From Pseudomonas jessenii (GTDB taxonomy: Bacteria; Pseudomonadota; Gammaproteobacteria; Pseudomonadales; Pseudomonadaceae): a DNA stretch of 64,000 bases. Below, piece after piece: positions 16,848-25,625 of the stretch. Position 1 is the first letter of the stretch, and each line of letters begins with the position of its first letter. Below the pieces are notes generated by a model. The model searched no databases. It saw nothing but the letters and a program-made list of their open reading frames with translations, and was not told where the DNA came from. A program made the position numbers and the translations under genes. The stretch covers positions 248,001-312,000 of the forward strand of contig NZ_NIWT01000007.1 of NCBI RefSeq assembly GCF_002236115.1, written 5' to 3'.

Positions 16848-16914
16848 CACCCAGGCCGGGTCTGCGGTTAGACTCGACCACAGCATTAGCCCACAACAAT
16901 AAAGAGGTGCAGTT

Positions 16915-17661
16915 ATGGCTCGTTTGCAGAATAAGGTCGCGGTGGTCACCGGCGGCGCTTCGGGTATCGGTCTGGCCTGCGTGCGCCGTTTCTCGGCCGA
17001 AGGCGCGCAAGTGATTGGGCTGGACATCGGCAGCGCACCGGCAGACTTTCCCGGCCTGTTCATGACCCTGGACGTGCGCGACGAAGCGCAGGTGCAGCAG
17101 GTCATGCAAGAAGTCATCAGCCGCTTCGGGCGCATCGACGTACTGGTCAACGCCGCCGGCGTCGCCGACCAGGGCAGCGTGACCCAGACCACCACCGCCA
17201 ACTGGCAACGGGTGATGGACATCAACCTGACCGGCAGCATGCTCACCAGCAAATACGCACTGGCGTCGATGGTTGAACAACGCAATGGCTCGATCATCAA
17301 CGTCGGTTCGATCTTCGGCCTGCAAGGCTGCGACGGCAACGTGGCCTATAACGTGTCCAAGGGCGGCATCAACCAGCTGACCCGCTCGATGGCCATCGAC
17401 TACGGCTACGCCAACATTCGCGTCAACGGTCTGTGCCCCGGCCTGATCGAAACGCCGATGACCAGCATGGTCCGTGACAATGACGCCTTCCACGCCTTCT
17501 TCGCCTCGCAGCACATGCTCAGCCGCTCCGGACAACCGGAAGAAGTGGCCAACGTTGCGCTGTTCCTGGCGTCCGACGAAGCATCCTTTGTCAGCGGCCA
17601 GATGATCGCCGTGGACGGTGGTTTCTCCGCCGGTCGCCGTTTCGCCCCGCCCGCCCAGTAA
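16915..17661 (+). CDS. Short-chain dehydrogenase/reductase, putative hydroxysteroid dehydrogenase
   Basis: 248 aa classical SDR: TGGASGIG near residue 13, the NAG-type motif as NAAG, the catalytic Ser in VGSIFGL, YNVSK and a C-terminal VDGGFSAGR. A ribosome site AAAGAGG lies 8 nt upstream. It has its own full operator (16830-16847), and a fadD3-like ligase follows 72 bp later. It likely oxidises a ring hydroxyl (7, 12 or 3 position of a bile acid) or a hydroxyacyl intermediate. Sequence alone does not fix the position. Confidence 0.8.
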   Translation: MARLQNKVAVVTGGASGIGLACVRRFSAEGAQVIGLDIGSAPADFPGLFMTLDVRDEAQVQQVMQEVISRFGRIDVLVNAAGVADQGSVTQTTTANWQRVMDINLTGSMLTSKYALASMVEQRNGSIINVGSIFGLQGCDGNVAYNVSKGGINQLTRSMAIDYGYANIRVNGLCPGLIETPMTSMVRDNDAFHAFFASQHMLSRSGQPEEVANVALFLASDEASFVSGQMIAVDGGFSAGRRFAPPAQ

Positions 17662-17671
17662 TTCGCAATCC

Positions 17672-17703
17672 GGCCGGGCGCCCTGCCCGGCCTACTCCCT
17701 TTT
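17672..17703 (+). terminator. Hairpin between SDR and ligase (possible attenuator)
   Basis: GGCCGGGC-GCCCT-GCCCGGCC stem-loop, followed after 6 nt by a short T-run. The ligase lacks an operator of its own, so partial read-through is likely. Confidence 0.5.
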
Positions 17704-17733
17704 TCGTACTTGTCTTCTAACCGGGGAGGCCCC

Positions 17734-19314
17734 ATGCCGCCTGTCGCCACCGCACTGACCATCGCTCAACTGTTCGCCAACGCGGCCCAGGCCTACGGCG
17801 ACCGCCCGGCCATCGAGGACGCGGGCCACACCATCAGCTACCGACAACTGGACCAACTGCGCCGCCAGGCTGCCCGCGCACTGCTGGCCCTCGACGTACA
17901 GATCGGGGACCGCGTGGCGATCTGGGCGCCGAACGTGTGGGAATGGATCGTTGCGGCTGGCGCCCTGCAGAGTGTCGGTGCAGCCCTGGTGCCGCTCAAT
18001 ACCCGGATGAAGGGCAGCGAGGCCGGCTACATCCTGCGCGAAAGCGGCGCCTGCGTACTGTTTGCCATCGGCGAATTCCTCGGCGCGGACTACCCCGGCA
18101 TGCTGACGTCGGAAGACCTGCCAGCCCTGCGCCACATCGTCAGCGTGCGTGGTGCCAATTCGGGCACCCTGGCCTGGGAGCGGTTTATGGATCTGGCGGC
18201 CGATGTGCCGCAACTGGCCTTGCGCACCCGCGAACAGAGCGTTGGCCCGCAGGCCTTGTCCGACGTGTTGTTCACCTCGGGCACCACTGGTAAACCCAAA
18301 GGGGTGATGACCAGCCACGGCCAGAACCTGCGAATCGTGCGGGACTGGAGCGATATCGTCGGTTTGCGCGAAAGCGATCGCTACCTGATCGTCAATCCGT
18401 TCTTCCACTCCTTCGGCTACAAGGCCGGCTGGCTGGCAGCGCTGATGCGTGGCTGCACCCTCCTGCCGCAGCAGGTGTTCGACGTGCAGGCCGTGCTCGA
18501 ATGCGTGCAGCGCGAACGCATCACCGTGTTGCCCGGGCCACCGACGCTGTATCAATCGTTGCTTGCCCATCCGCAACGCAACGAATTCGACCTGAGCTCC
18601 TTGCGCGTTGCGGTGACCGGGGCGGCAGCGATTCCGGTGGAGATGATTCACCGCATGCGCGACGAACTGGGCTTTGCCACCATCGTCACCGCGTATGGCC
18701 TGACGGAAGTCTGTGGGTTCGCCACGATCTGCCGGTCCGGCGACTCGGCGGAACTGGTCGCCAACACCAGTGGCCGGGCGATGCCGGGGGTGCAAGTGCG
18801 CTGTGTCGGCAGCAGCGGTCGCAGCCAGCCGGCCAACACTCCCGGTGAAGTACAGATTCGCGGCTACAACCTGATGCAGGGCTATCTCAACAACCCCGAA
18901 GCCAGCCAGGAAATTCTCGACGCCGACGGCTGGCTGCACACCGGCGACATCGGCATGCTCGACGAACAGGGTTACCTGCGCATCACCGACCGCCTCAAGG
19001 ACATGTTCATCACCGGTGGCTTCAATGTGTACCCGGCGGAGATCGAACAGTGTTTGCTGACCTATCCGGGCGTGGCCCAGGCAGCGGTGATCGGGATTCC
19101 CGACGAACGCTTGGGCGAAGTGGCGATGGCGTTTCTGCTGCCTGCTCCAGGTATGGAAATCGAGCAGACCCGATTCCTCGCCTGGTGCCGTGAGCAGATG
19201 GCCAACTACAAGGTTCCGCGTCGGGTGCAGGTCCTGCAGAAGATGCCGATCAATGCGGCGGGGAAAGTGACCAAGAATGTGTTGCGCGAGTGGTCATTGC
19301 AGCCAGTCGACTAA
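17734..19314 (+). CDS. fadD3: Acyl-CoA synthetase, FadD3-like (HIP-CoA ligase)
   Basis: 526 aa from ATG 17734, with GGGGAGG 6 nt upstream. ANL-superfamily motifs: FTSGTTGKPKG (P-loop), AYGLTE, WLHTGDIG, ITDRLKDMFITGGFNVYPAEIE and PINAAGKVTK with the C-terminal catalytic Lys. FadD3 activates HIP, the C/D-ring propionate left after HsaD cleavage, to its CoA ester. The surrounding C/D-ring genes favour this role. A side-chain-specific ligase (for cholate or C22 acids) is an alternative because no other steroid ligase is in the window. It follows the SDR at 16.9 kb, probably by read-through. Confidence 0.75.
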   Translation: MPPVATALTIAQLFANAAQAYGDRPAIEDAGHTISYRQLDQLRRQAARALLALDVQIGDRVAIWAPNVWEWIVAAGALQSVGAALVPLNTRMKGSEAGYILRESGACVLFAIGEFLGADYPGMLTSEDLPALRHIVSVRGANSGTLAWERFMDLAADVPQLALRTREQSVGPQALSDVLFTSGTTGKPKGVMTSHGQNLRIVRDWSDIVGLRESDRYLIVNPFFHSFGYKAGWLAALMRGCTLLPQQVFDVQAVLECVQRERITVLPGPPTLYQSLLAHPQRNEFDLSSLRVAVTGAAAIPVEMIHRMRDELGFATIVTAYGLTEVCGFATICRSGDSAELVANTSGRAMPGVQVRCVGSSGRSQPANTPGEVQIRGYNLMQGYLNNPEASQEILDADGWLHTGDIGMLDEQGYLRITDRLKDMFITGGFNVYPAEIEQCLLTYPGVAQAAVIGIPDERLGEVAMAFLLPAPGMEIEQTRFLAWCREQMANYKVPRRVQVLQKMPINAAGKVTKNVLREWSLQPVD

Positions 19315-19323
19315 ACACAATCC

Positions 19324-19663
19324 CTGTAGGAGCGAACCTGCTCGCGATGGTGTGTCAGTCGACATCAATGCAACTGATAGACCATCGCGAGCAAGCTCGC
19401 TCCCACAATGTTCGAGGGTGTACACAAATTTCCCACCCGACACAGTTCAACTGTGGGAGCGAGCTTGCTCGCGATGGTGTGTCAGTCGACGTCAATGCAA
19501 CTGATAGACCATCGCGAGCAGGCTCGCTCCTACAATGTTCGAGGGTGTACACAAATTTCGCGTCCGACACAGCTCAACTGTGGGAGCGAGCTTGCTCGCG
19601 ATGGTGTGTCAGTCGACGTCAATGCAACTGATGGACCATCGCGAGCAGGCTCGCTCCTACAGG
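19324..19663. repeat. REP cluster (three inverted pairs, unit about 121 bp)
   Basis: Three alternating pairs separated by TTCGAGGGTGTACACAAATT. The same spacer (GTCAGTCGACGTCAATGCAA) recurs inside each pair, so the units arose by duplication. The array fills the whole 367-bp gap between two convergent genes; no gene seen. Confidence 0.9.
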
Positions 19664-19681
19664 GCTTTGTGTTTTAGTGAT

Positions 19682-20560
19682 CTAAACCACCCGCGCCGGA
19701 TGCTGCTTACGCGGGTCGCCGAGCATGGCGCGGTGGGACGGCGGCTGGCGGCCTTCGGCTTCACTGATGCCGTAGCCAGGGGCAATTTCGGCGGTGATCA
19801 GGGTCTGCCCGGACAACGCCATCAACTGCGGATCATTGAGCAATGCATGGATCACCCGCCCGTTGAATTGCGGGGTTTCGGCGTGGGCCAGGAATGCCTG
19901 GTACTGCTCGCCATGCTGTTCGCCGGCAATCTTCGTACGTTCGGTCAGTTGCGGGCCGAGCCACAGCGACAATGCCGCCACGCCCTGCCCTTCGAAATCG
20001 ATCGCCATGTCCGCCGCCAGCTTGTCGACGCCGGCCTTTTGCGCGCCGTACGCCGGGCCATGCATGTAGCACCCGGCACCGAACGACGAAGTGAAACAAA
20101 TCAGCCCTTGTGCACTTTTGAGCAACAGCGGCGCGGCGTAGAAGCTGGCGATGTAGGCCGAGCGCAGGCCGACGTCGAGAATGCGCACCAGGTCCAGCGA
20201 TTTAGCCCAGAACGGCCCTGGTTCGATCAACTGGTCATGGATGAACGCGGCGTTGTTCACCAGCAGATCCAGATGCCCGCACTCATTTTCCACACGGGTA
20301 AACAGCGCCTGAACCTGCGCGTCATCGGTGTGATCACAGACCACCGCGATACCGCGCCCACCGGCGTCGGTGATCGCGGCGGCGGTGTCCTCCAGCGAGC
20401 CGCGCAAGGCATGCCCGTACAAATTCGACCCGCCCTGCGCCGGGGCGCGACCGGTGACATACACCGTCATGCCCGCCGCCCCAAGGGCCAGGGCAATACC
20501 CTGCCCGACTCCGCGACTGGCACCGGTCACTACGGCGATCTGTGGACGCTGGTTGTTCAT
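19682..20560 (-). CDS. Short-chain dehydrogenase/reductase (DHRS1-like)
   Basis: 292 aa, SDR with TGASRGVG at residue 12, NNAAF, the catalytic Ser in TSSFGAG and a YGAQK active site. A C-terminal extension of about 45 residues sets it apart from the other SDRs in the window. Its start overlaps the kstD stop as ATGA, so it is translationally coupled to the Delta1-dehydrogenase. It may oxidise or reduce a ring keto/hydroxyl group at the KstD stage. The substrate is unknown. Confidence 0.8.
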   Translation of the reverse strand: MNNQRPQIAVVTGASRGVGQGIALALGAAGMTVYVTGRAPAQGGSNLYGHALRGSLEDTAAAITDAGGRGIAVVCDHTDDAQVQALFTRVENECGHLDLLVNNAAFIHDQLIEPGPFWAKSLDLVRILDVGLRSAYIASFYAAPLLLKSAQGLICFTSSFGAGCYMHGPAYGAQKAGVDKLAADMAIDFEGQGVAALSLWLGPQLTERTKIAGEQHGEQYQAFLAHAETPQFNGRVIHALLNDPQLMALSGQTLITAEIAPGYGISEAEGRQPPSHRAMLGDPRKQHPARVV

Positions 20561-22299
20561 TCGACACTCCCGAACAAGGTTTTCGCCGAAGCGGTTTCGC
20601 TCTGGCGCTTGATGTGATTGGCGGCCAGGTAACCGAAGGTCATGGCCGGGCCGATGGTCGAACCGGCACCCGGATAGGTGCGACCCATCATCGAGGCGGC
20701 GCTGTTGCCGATGGCGTACAGGCCGTTGATCGGTTCGCCGTCTTCATGCAACACCCGGGCGTGCACGTCGGTCAGCAGGCCACCCTTGGTGCCGATGTCG
20801 CCGGCGTCGATGCGCACGGCGTAGAACGGCCCCTTGAGCAACGGCGCCAGGCACGGATTGGGTTGCACGTTCGGATCGCCGTAGTAGCGATCGAACAGTG
20901 ATTCGCCCTTGTGGAAATCCTCGTCGACGCCCTGCACGGCCATGCCGTTGAAACGCTGCACGGTGCGCACCAGCCCGCCAGCGTCGACGCCGATTTTCGT
21001 CGCCAGTTCTTCCAGGCTCGACGCCTTGTGGAAGTAATCACGCAAATGCTCGGGCAATTGCCAATCGCGCTGGGCATAGCCCGGCAGCAAGGCGCCGCAC
21101 GGGTATTTGCGGCGGAACTCGGCGTCGAACACCATCCAGCACGGCACGCTCGCGGCACCTTCGCGGTTGTTGGCGTACATCGCGTAAACGATATCGGTAT
21201 AGGGCGCGGCTTCGTTGACGAAACGCTCCCCCGCCGCGTTGACCATCACACACCCCGGCAAGGTGCGTTCAACGAACAGCGCCCGCTGTTTTTCTTCACC
21301 CTTGACGTAAGTGGTAGGCGCCCACCAGCTGTGCTCCATTAACGCGGTCCGAGCACCGATGGCCTGGCCAGCACGAATACCGTCGCCGGTATTGTTGGGT
21401 GGTGTGGCACTCCAGTTGGCCCGGGATGGCTGCGGCAGGTACTGCTCGCGCATTTCCTGGTTACGCTCGAAACCACCGGCGGCGATGATCACCCCGTAGC
21501 GCGCCTTGACGTTGAGCAACTGACCGTTGCGATTGACCCGTGCCCCGCCGACCCGATCGCCGACCAGCAGCAGCTCTTCGAGTGCACAATTGAGCCACAG
21601 CGACTTGCCGCGATCCTGCAACGAACAGCGCAAGGCACCGATCAAGGCATTGCCCAGGGTCAGGAAACGGTCGCGACGGGATAAACGCCGCCCCTCGCGA
21701 TCACGCCAGTAGCGCCACATCACCCGCAGGGTCAGGCGCAACCAGCCGGGGCCACGGCACAGCAGCACTTGCGCCTCTTTCATGGTCATCGCCATGCGCC
21801 CCATCATCAGGGTGCCGGGGGACGGTGTGCGCATACGCAAAAATTCTTCGCCGAGTTCGGCGGCATCGAACGGTTGCGGATCCATCGAACGATAGCCCGG
21901 TTTTCCGCCCTCGACTTCCGGGTAGTAATCGGCGTAGCGCGGTTGCGCCTCGAAGCGCACGCGGGTGTGTTTTTCCAGGTACTCGACCATCTCCCGGCCG
22001 TGTTCAACATAGGCTTCGATGCGCCCATCGTCGATCTCGCCATGGGTCACGGCGCGGATGTAGGCAATCGCTTCGGCCGCCGAATCACTGCCGCCGATGG
22101 CGTTGATCCGGTGATTGTTGGGGATCCAGATGCCGCCGCCGGACACCGCCGAGGTGCCGCCGTACTCGCCGCTCTTTTCGATCAGCAACGCATTCAGGCC
22201 CAGGTCGTGGGCGCGCAGCGCTGCGGTCATGCCCCCGGCTCCCGAGCCAATCACCAACACATCACAGCACTCGTCCCATTTGATCCCGGCAGCGTTCAT
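20557..22299 (-). CDS. kstD: 3-ketosteroid Delta1-dehydrogenase
   Basis: 580 aa, the usual length. The N-terminal FAD fold is VLVIGSGAGGMTAALRA, followed by EKSGEYGGTSAVSGGGIWIPNN. The C-terminal TYPGAGSTIGPAMTFGYLAANH contains the conserved tyrosine (Tyr542) and is diagnostic of KstD/TesH. It dehydrogenates ring A between C1 and C2; together with KshAB this opens ring B. It is the first gene of a two-gene minus-strand operon, with an operator at 22403-22420 divergent from the outer-membrane gene. The Tyr acid/base and FAD motifs all look intact. Confidence 0.93.
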   Translation of the reverse strand: MNAAGIKWDECCDVLVIGSGAGGMTAALRAHDLGLNALLIEKSGEYGGTSAVSGGGIWIPNNHRINAIGGSDSAAEAIAYIRAVTHGEIDDGRIEAYVEHGREMVEYLEKHTRVRFEAQPRYADYYPEVEGGKPGYRSMDPQPFDAAELGEEFLRMRTPSPGTLMMGRMAMTMKEAQVLLCRGPGWLRLTLRVMWRYWRDREGRRLSRRDRFLTLGNALIGALRCSLQDRGKSLWLNCALEELLLVGDRVGGARVNRNGQLLNVKARYGVIIAAGGFERNQEMREQYLPQPSRANWSATPPNNTGDGIRAGQAIGARTALMEHSWWAPTTYVKGEEKQRALFVERTLPGCVMVNAAGERFVNEAAPYTDIVYAMYANNREGAASVPCWMVFDAEFRRKYPCGALLPGYAQRDWQLPEHLRDYFHKASSLEELATKIGVDAGGLVRTVQRFNGMAVQGVDEDFHKGESLFDRYYGDPNVQPNPCLAPLLKGPFYAVRIDAGDIGTKGGLLTDVHARVLHEDGEPINGLYAIGNSAASMMGRTYPGAGSTIGPAMTFGYLAANHIKRQSETASAKTLFGSVE

Positions 22300-22402
22300 G
22301 CGATCACCCTTGTTCAGCGCCCATCAGGCAGAAACCGCCACCGCCGGATCTTCGCCCGGTGCAGTCGGTCTCGGGATTGTTCGCCCCGTGCGCCGGGTGT
22401 TC

Positions 22403-22420
22403 ATCGTCCGATAAGACTAA
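22403..22420 (-). promoter_or_regulatory. Steroid-regulon operator upstream of kstD
   Basis: Minus strand: TTAGTCT-TATC-GGACGAT. AACAAT (22376-22381) follows exactly 21 nt downstream. Confidence 0.7.
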
Positions 22421-22452
22421 GGCCAGGACTGCGCCCGCCCCGTACAAATCGC

Positions 22453-22470
22453 TTAGTCCGCTTGGACGAT
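22453..22470 (+). promoter_or_regulatory. Steroid-regulon operator upstream of the DUF1302 outer-membrane gene
   Basis: TTAGTCC-GCTT-GGACGAT. CATAGT (22492-22497) follows exactly 21 nt downstream. It is divergent from the kstD operator, with 32 bp between the two. Confidence 0.75.
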
Positions 22471-22565
22471 GTTGCGCGCAAGTCGTGACTCCATAGTCGC
22501 CCACAGCACCAATCACTCCCCTGAAATGCAGGTCGGGCAGGTCTGACCTGGGCCATGAGGACGAC

Positions 22566-24143
22566 ATGATAAAAACAATAATCGCCCCACCAACACAGCA
22601 CCCTCGCACACAGCTTGTTCTATTGATGCTGGCTGGTGGACTTAGCGCTCACGTTAACGCCATGAGCTTTCAGCCAAGCGAAGACTTGAGCATCGACTGG
22701 GACACCACACTGACCTACAGCCTCGCCTGGCGGACCGAGTCTCGCGATCACAAGCTGACCGCCAATGCCAACGGCAACGACGGCGACAACGCGTTCGACA
22801 AAGGCAGCCTGATCAACAACCGCAGCGGCTTTCTCACCGAAGCCAACATCAAGTGGCAAGACGACTACGGCGTGTTCGTCCGGGCGACGGGCTTCTACGA
22901 CAACGTCTACGATCAGGACAACGACAACACCACCGGCACTTCCAACTGCTTCGCCGGCGGCCATTGCAGCAAACCCGACCGTTTCTCCCAGGACACCATC
23001 GACCAGCATCGCAATGAGTTGCGCATGCTCGACTACTACGCCTATGGCACCTGGGACGTGAGCGGCCATGCCCTCAACGCGCGCCTGGGTAATCAGGTGG
23101 TGAGCTGGGGTGAAAGTCTGTTCTATCCGGGTATTTCCGCGGCCCAGAGCCCGGTGGACGCGACCAAGGCGACCACCCCGGGCGTCGAGGTCAAGGAAAT
23201 CCTGCTGCCGGTCGGCCAACTGTTCACCCAGTTCGCCCTGACCGAAAGCCTGGGTATCCAGGCCTACTACCAATACAAGTGGGAGAAAACCGAGCTGTTC
23301 GGCGTGGGTAGTTACTTCTCCACCACCGACTTCATCGACGAGGGCGGCTTCAACGACGCCTCCGGTTTCGTCACCCGCCTCAAGGACGACAAGCCGAGCG
23401 ACAGCGGCCAGTACGGTGTGGCCTTCACCTACGCCGCCGAGTCGCTGAACAACACCGAGTTCGGCCTCTTCTACTCGCGCTATCACGACAAGACGCCGTC
23501 GCTGGATTTTGCGACGAACCTGGGCCGCTACCAGGTGCGCTACTTCGACAATATCGACCTGTTCGGTGCGAGTTTCGCCACGGTGCTGGGCGATGTCAGC
23601 TGGGCCGGTGAAGTCAGCTACCGAGACGGCACGCCAGTGATGGTCGACAACGGTTTCTCCAGCCCCGTGCGCGGCAAGACCATACAAGCACAAACGTCGA
23701 TGATCTACGTGCTCGGCCCGACCTCCTTCGCCGACAACACCAGCCTGACCGGCGAGCTGGTCTACAACACCGTGGTCAGCAACGACGAGTCGCAGCCAGT
23801 GACCCTGGCCCCTGGTTTCGCGCTGCCGGGCACCGACAGCCTGGTCTATGACCGCGATGCCTGGGGCTACACGGTGCAGGCGAACTTTGACTACAACGAC
23901 GTGTTCAGCGGATGGGACATGTCGGTGCCTGTCACCTTCAGCGCCGCCGCCCACGGCGACAGCTCGATGGTCGGCTCGATCAACGCCGGCCAGAACGATA
24001 ACCGCGCCAGCATCGGCAGTTCGTGGCGCTACCTGGGCAACTTCACCGTCGAGGCCCGCTACAACGCCTACCTCGGCAGCGCCAACAACAGCCCGTTGGC
24101 CGACCGCGACAACGTCGCGCTCAACTTCAAGTACCGGTTCTGA
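22566..24143 (+). CDS. DUF1302 outer-membrane protein, probable steroid channel
   Basis: 525 aa with an N-terminal signal peptide (LVLLMLAGGLSAHVNA), alternating beta-barrel-like sequence rich in aromatic girdle residues, and a terminal Phe (NFKYRF) typical of outer-membrane barrels. DUF1302 proteins accompany DUF1329 proteins in hydrophobic-substrate operons. It probably assists passage of steroids across the outer membrane. It has a full-consensus operator 96 nt ahead and is 23 bp upstream of the DUF1329 gene. Direction of transport (uptake or efflux) cannot be told. Confidence 0.82.
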   Translation: MIKTIIAPPTQHPRTQLVLLMLAGGLSAHVNAMSFQPSEDLSIDWDTTLTYSLAWRTESRDHKLTANANGNDGDNAFDKGSLINNRSGFLTEANIKWQDDYGVFVRATGFYDNVYDQDNDNTTGTSNCFAGGHCSKPDRFSQDTIDQHRNELRMLDYYAYGTWDVSGHALNARLGNQVVSWGESLFYPGISAAQSPVDATKATTPGVEVKEILLPVGQLFTQFALTESLGIQAYYQYKWEKTELFGVGSYFSTTDFIDEGGFNDASGFVTRLKDDKPSDSGQYGVAFTYAAESLNNTEFGLFYSRYHDKTPSLDFATNLGRYQVRYFDNIDLFGASFATVLGDVSWAGEVSYRDGTPVMVDNGFSSPVRGKTIQAQTSMIYVLGPTSFADNTSLTGELVYNTVVSNDESQPVTLAPGFALPGTDSLVYDRDAWGYTVQANFDYNDVFSGWDMSVPVTFSAAAHGDSSMVGSINAGQNDNRASIGSSWRYLGNFTVEARYNAYLGSANNSPLADRDNVALNFKYRF

Positions 24144-24166
24144 TTCCCCTGTCGGAGGAGCACAGC

Positions 24167-25546
24167 ATGTCCAGATTCACCCAAACATTATTGAGCACTG
24201 CGCTGACCGTCGGCCTGCTCGGCAGTGGCCTGGCCTACGCCAAGGTCAGCCCCGAAGAAGCCGCCCGCCTGGGCCAGGACCTGACCCCGATGGGCGCCGA
24301 AAAAGCCGGCAACGCCGACGGCAGCATCCCGGCCTGGTCCGGCAAATGGCGCGGCCTGCCGCCAGGACTCAAATACGCCGGCCCCGGCACGCCGTACCCG
24401 GATCCGTACGCCGCGGAAAAACCGCTGTTCGTGATCGATTCGAAGAACATGGACAAGTACGCCGACAACCTGACCGATGGCCAGAAGGCGCTGTTCAAGC
24501 GATACCCGGATACTTTCAAGATCCCGGTCTACCCGAGCCACCGCGACTTCCGCCTTGATCAGCGCCTGGAAGACCAGATCAAGAAAAACGCCGTCACTGC
24601 CGAACTCGAGAATGACAACAACGACACCAAAAACGCCTGGGGTGCCTCGCCGTTCCCGATCCCGAAGAACGGCAGCGAGTTGATGTTCAACCATACCTTG
24701 CAGGGGCGCGCCAACACTGAAGAGGCCAACTACGGCCAGGCGGTGGTGTACTCCAACAAGGAAAAGGTGCTGGAAGAGGTCAACTACAAGATCTTCTCGA
24801 TCTGGTCGAGCCCGGACAAAACCCTGGAGGCCGCGAACGGTGTATCCACCCACTTCCTGCTCACCACCCTGGAACCGGTGCGCAAGAAAGGCGAGATCGT
24901 GGTCGGTCACGAGTTCATCAATCCGACCGCCTCCCCGCGCCAGGCCTGGCAGTACAGCCCCGGCCAACGGCGGGTACGTCGCGCGCCGACCGTGGGTTAT
25001 GACTCGCCGACCGGCGCGGGAGGTTTTCGCGTGTACGACGAAGACCGCTTGTTCAACGGTGCGCCAGACCGCTACAACTGGACCATCGTCGGTAAGAAGG
25101 AAATCTACATTCCGTACCACAACTACAAGATCGACGACCCGAGCGTAACGGCCGACCAGATCCTGAACACCACCGGCCACGTCGATCCGCAGTACATGCG
25201 CTACGAGAAACACCGCGTCTGGGTGTTGCAGGCCAACCTCAAGGAAGGTGCCCGCCACGTATACGCCAAGCGCGTGCTGTACCTGGACGAGGACACCTGG
25301 TCCGCGACCATGGCCGACAACTACGACAGCCGTGGCCAGTTGTGGCGCACCAACATGCAGACCTCGATCTACGCCTATGAGATGCAGCGCTACCACGCTC
25401 GCCTTGGCATCTACCACGACCTGATCGCCGGCTCTTACCTGGTTGACCGCATGCTGATCGATCAAAAGCCGGCCAAGCTCAACGCCACCGCCTTCACTGA
25501 AGACGAATTCACCCCTGGCAATCTGCGCAAACTCGGCACCCGCTAA
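24167..25546 (+). CDS. DUF1329 exported protein
   Basis: 459 aa from ATG 24167 (GGAGGA ribosome site 9 nt upstream). The signal peptide is STALTVGLLGSGLAYA. DUF1329 family members are periplasmic or outer-membrane-associated and have a lipoprotein-carrier-like beta fold. The family is almost always encoded next to DUF1302, as here. A role in steroid trafficking through the envelope with the barrel protein is inferred from context. A rho-independent terminator follows directly. Confidence 0.82.
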   Translation: MSRFTQTLLSTALTVGLLGSGLAYAKVSPEEAARLGQDLTPMGAEKAGNADGSIPAWSGKWRGLPPGLKYAGPGTPYPDPYAAEKPLFVIDSKNMDKYADNLTDGQKALFKRYPDTFKIPVYPSHRDFRLDQRLEDQIKKNAVTAELENDNNDTKNAWGASPFPIPKNGSELMFNHTLQGRANTEEANYGQAVVYSNKEKVLEEVNYKIFSIWSSPDKTLEAANGVSTHFLLTTLEPVRKKGEIVVGHEFINPTASPRQAWQYSPGQRRVRRAPTVGYDSPTGAGGFRVYDEDRLFNGAPDRYNWTIVGKKEIYIPYHNYKIDDPSVTADQILNTTGHVDPQYMRYEKHRVWVLQANLKEGARHVYAKRVLYLDEDTWSATMADNYDSRGQLWRTNMQTSIYAYEMQRYHARLGIYHDLIAGSYLVDRMLIDQKPAKLNATAFTEDEFTPGNLRKLGTR

Positions 25547-25555
25547 ACTCACCGC

Positions 25556-25590
25556 GCCCCGACCGAATCATTCGGTCGGGGCGTTGTGCT
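25556..25590 (+). terminator. Rho-independent terminator after DUF1329 gene
   Basis: GCCCCGACCGAAT-CATT-CGGTCGGGGC stem (25556-25582; the outer arm pairs over about 12 bp), followed by GTTGTGCTTT. It separates DUF1329 from the surE-like gene. Confidence 0.7.
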
Positions 25591-25625
25591 TTGTAAAATC
25601 CGCTGCGCCCACGGAAGACTTCGCC

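Noticed and set aside
17672..17703. A strong terminator isolating the fadD3-like gene
   Set aside because: The hairpin is followed by only a short, delayed T-run and the ligase has no operator of its own, so read-through seems likelier.
19355..19677. Short open frames with repeated CGSELARDG or GASLLAM peptides
   Set aside because: These peptides are translations of REP cores that recur in all arrays, so they are not genes.
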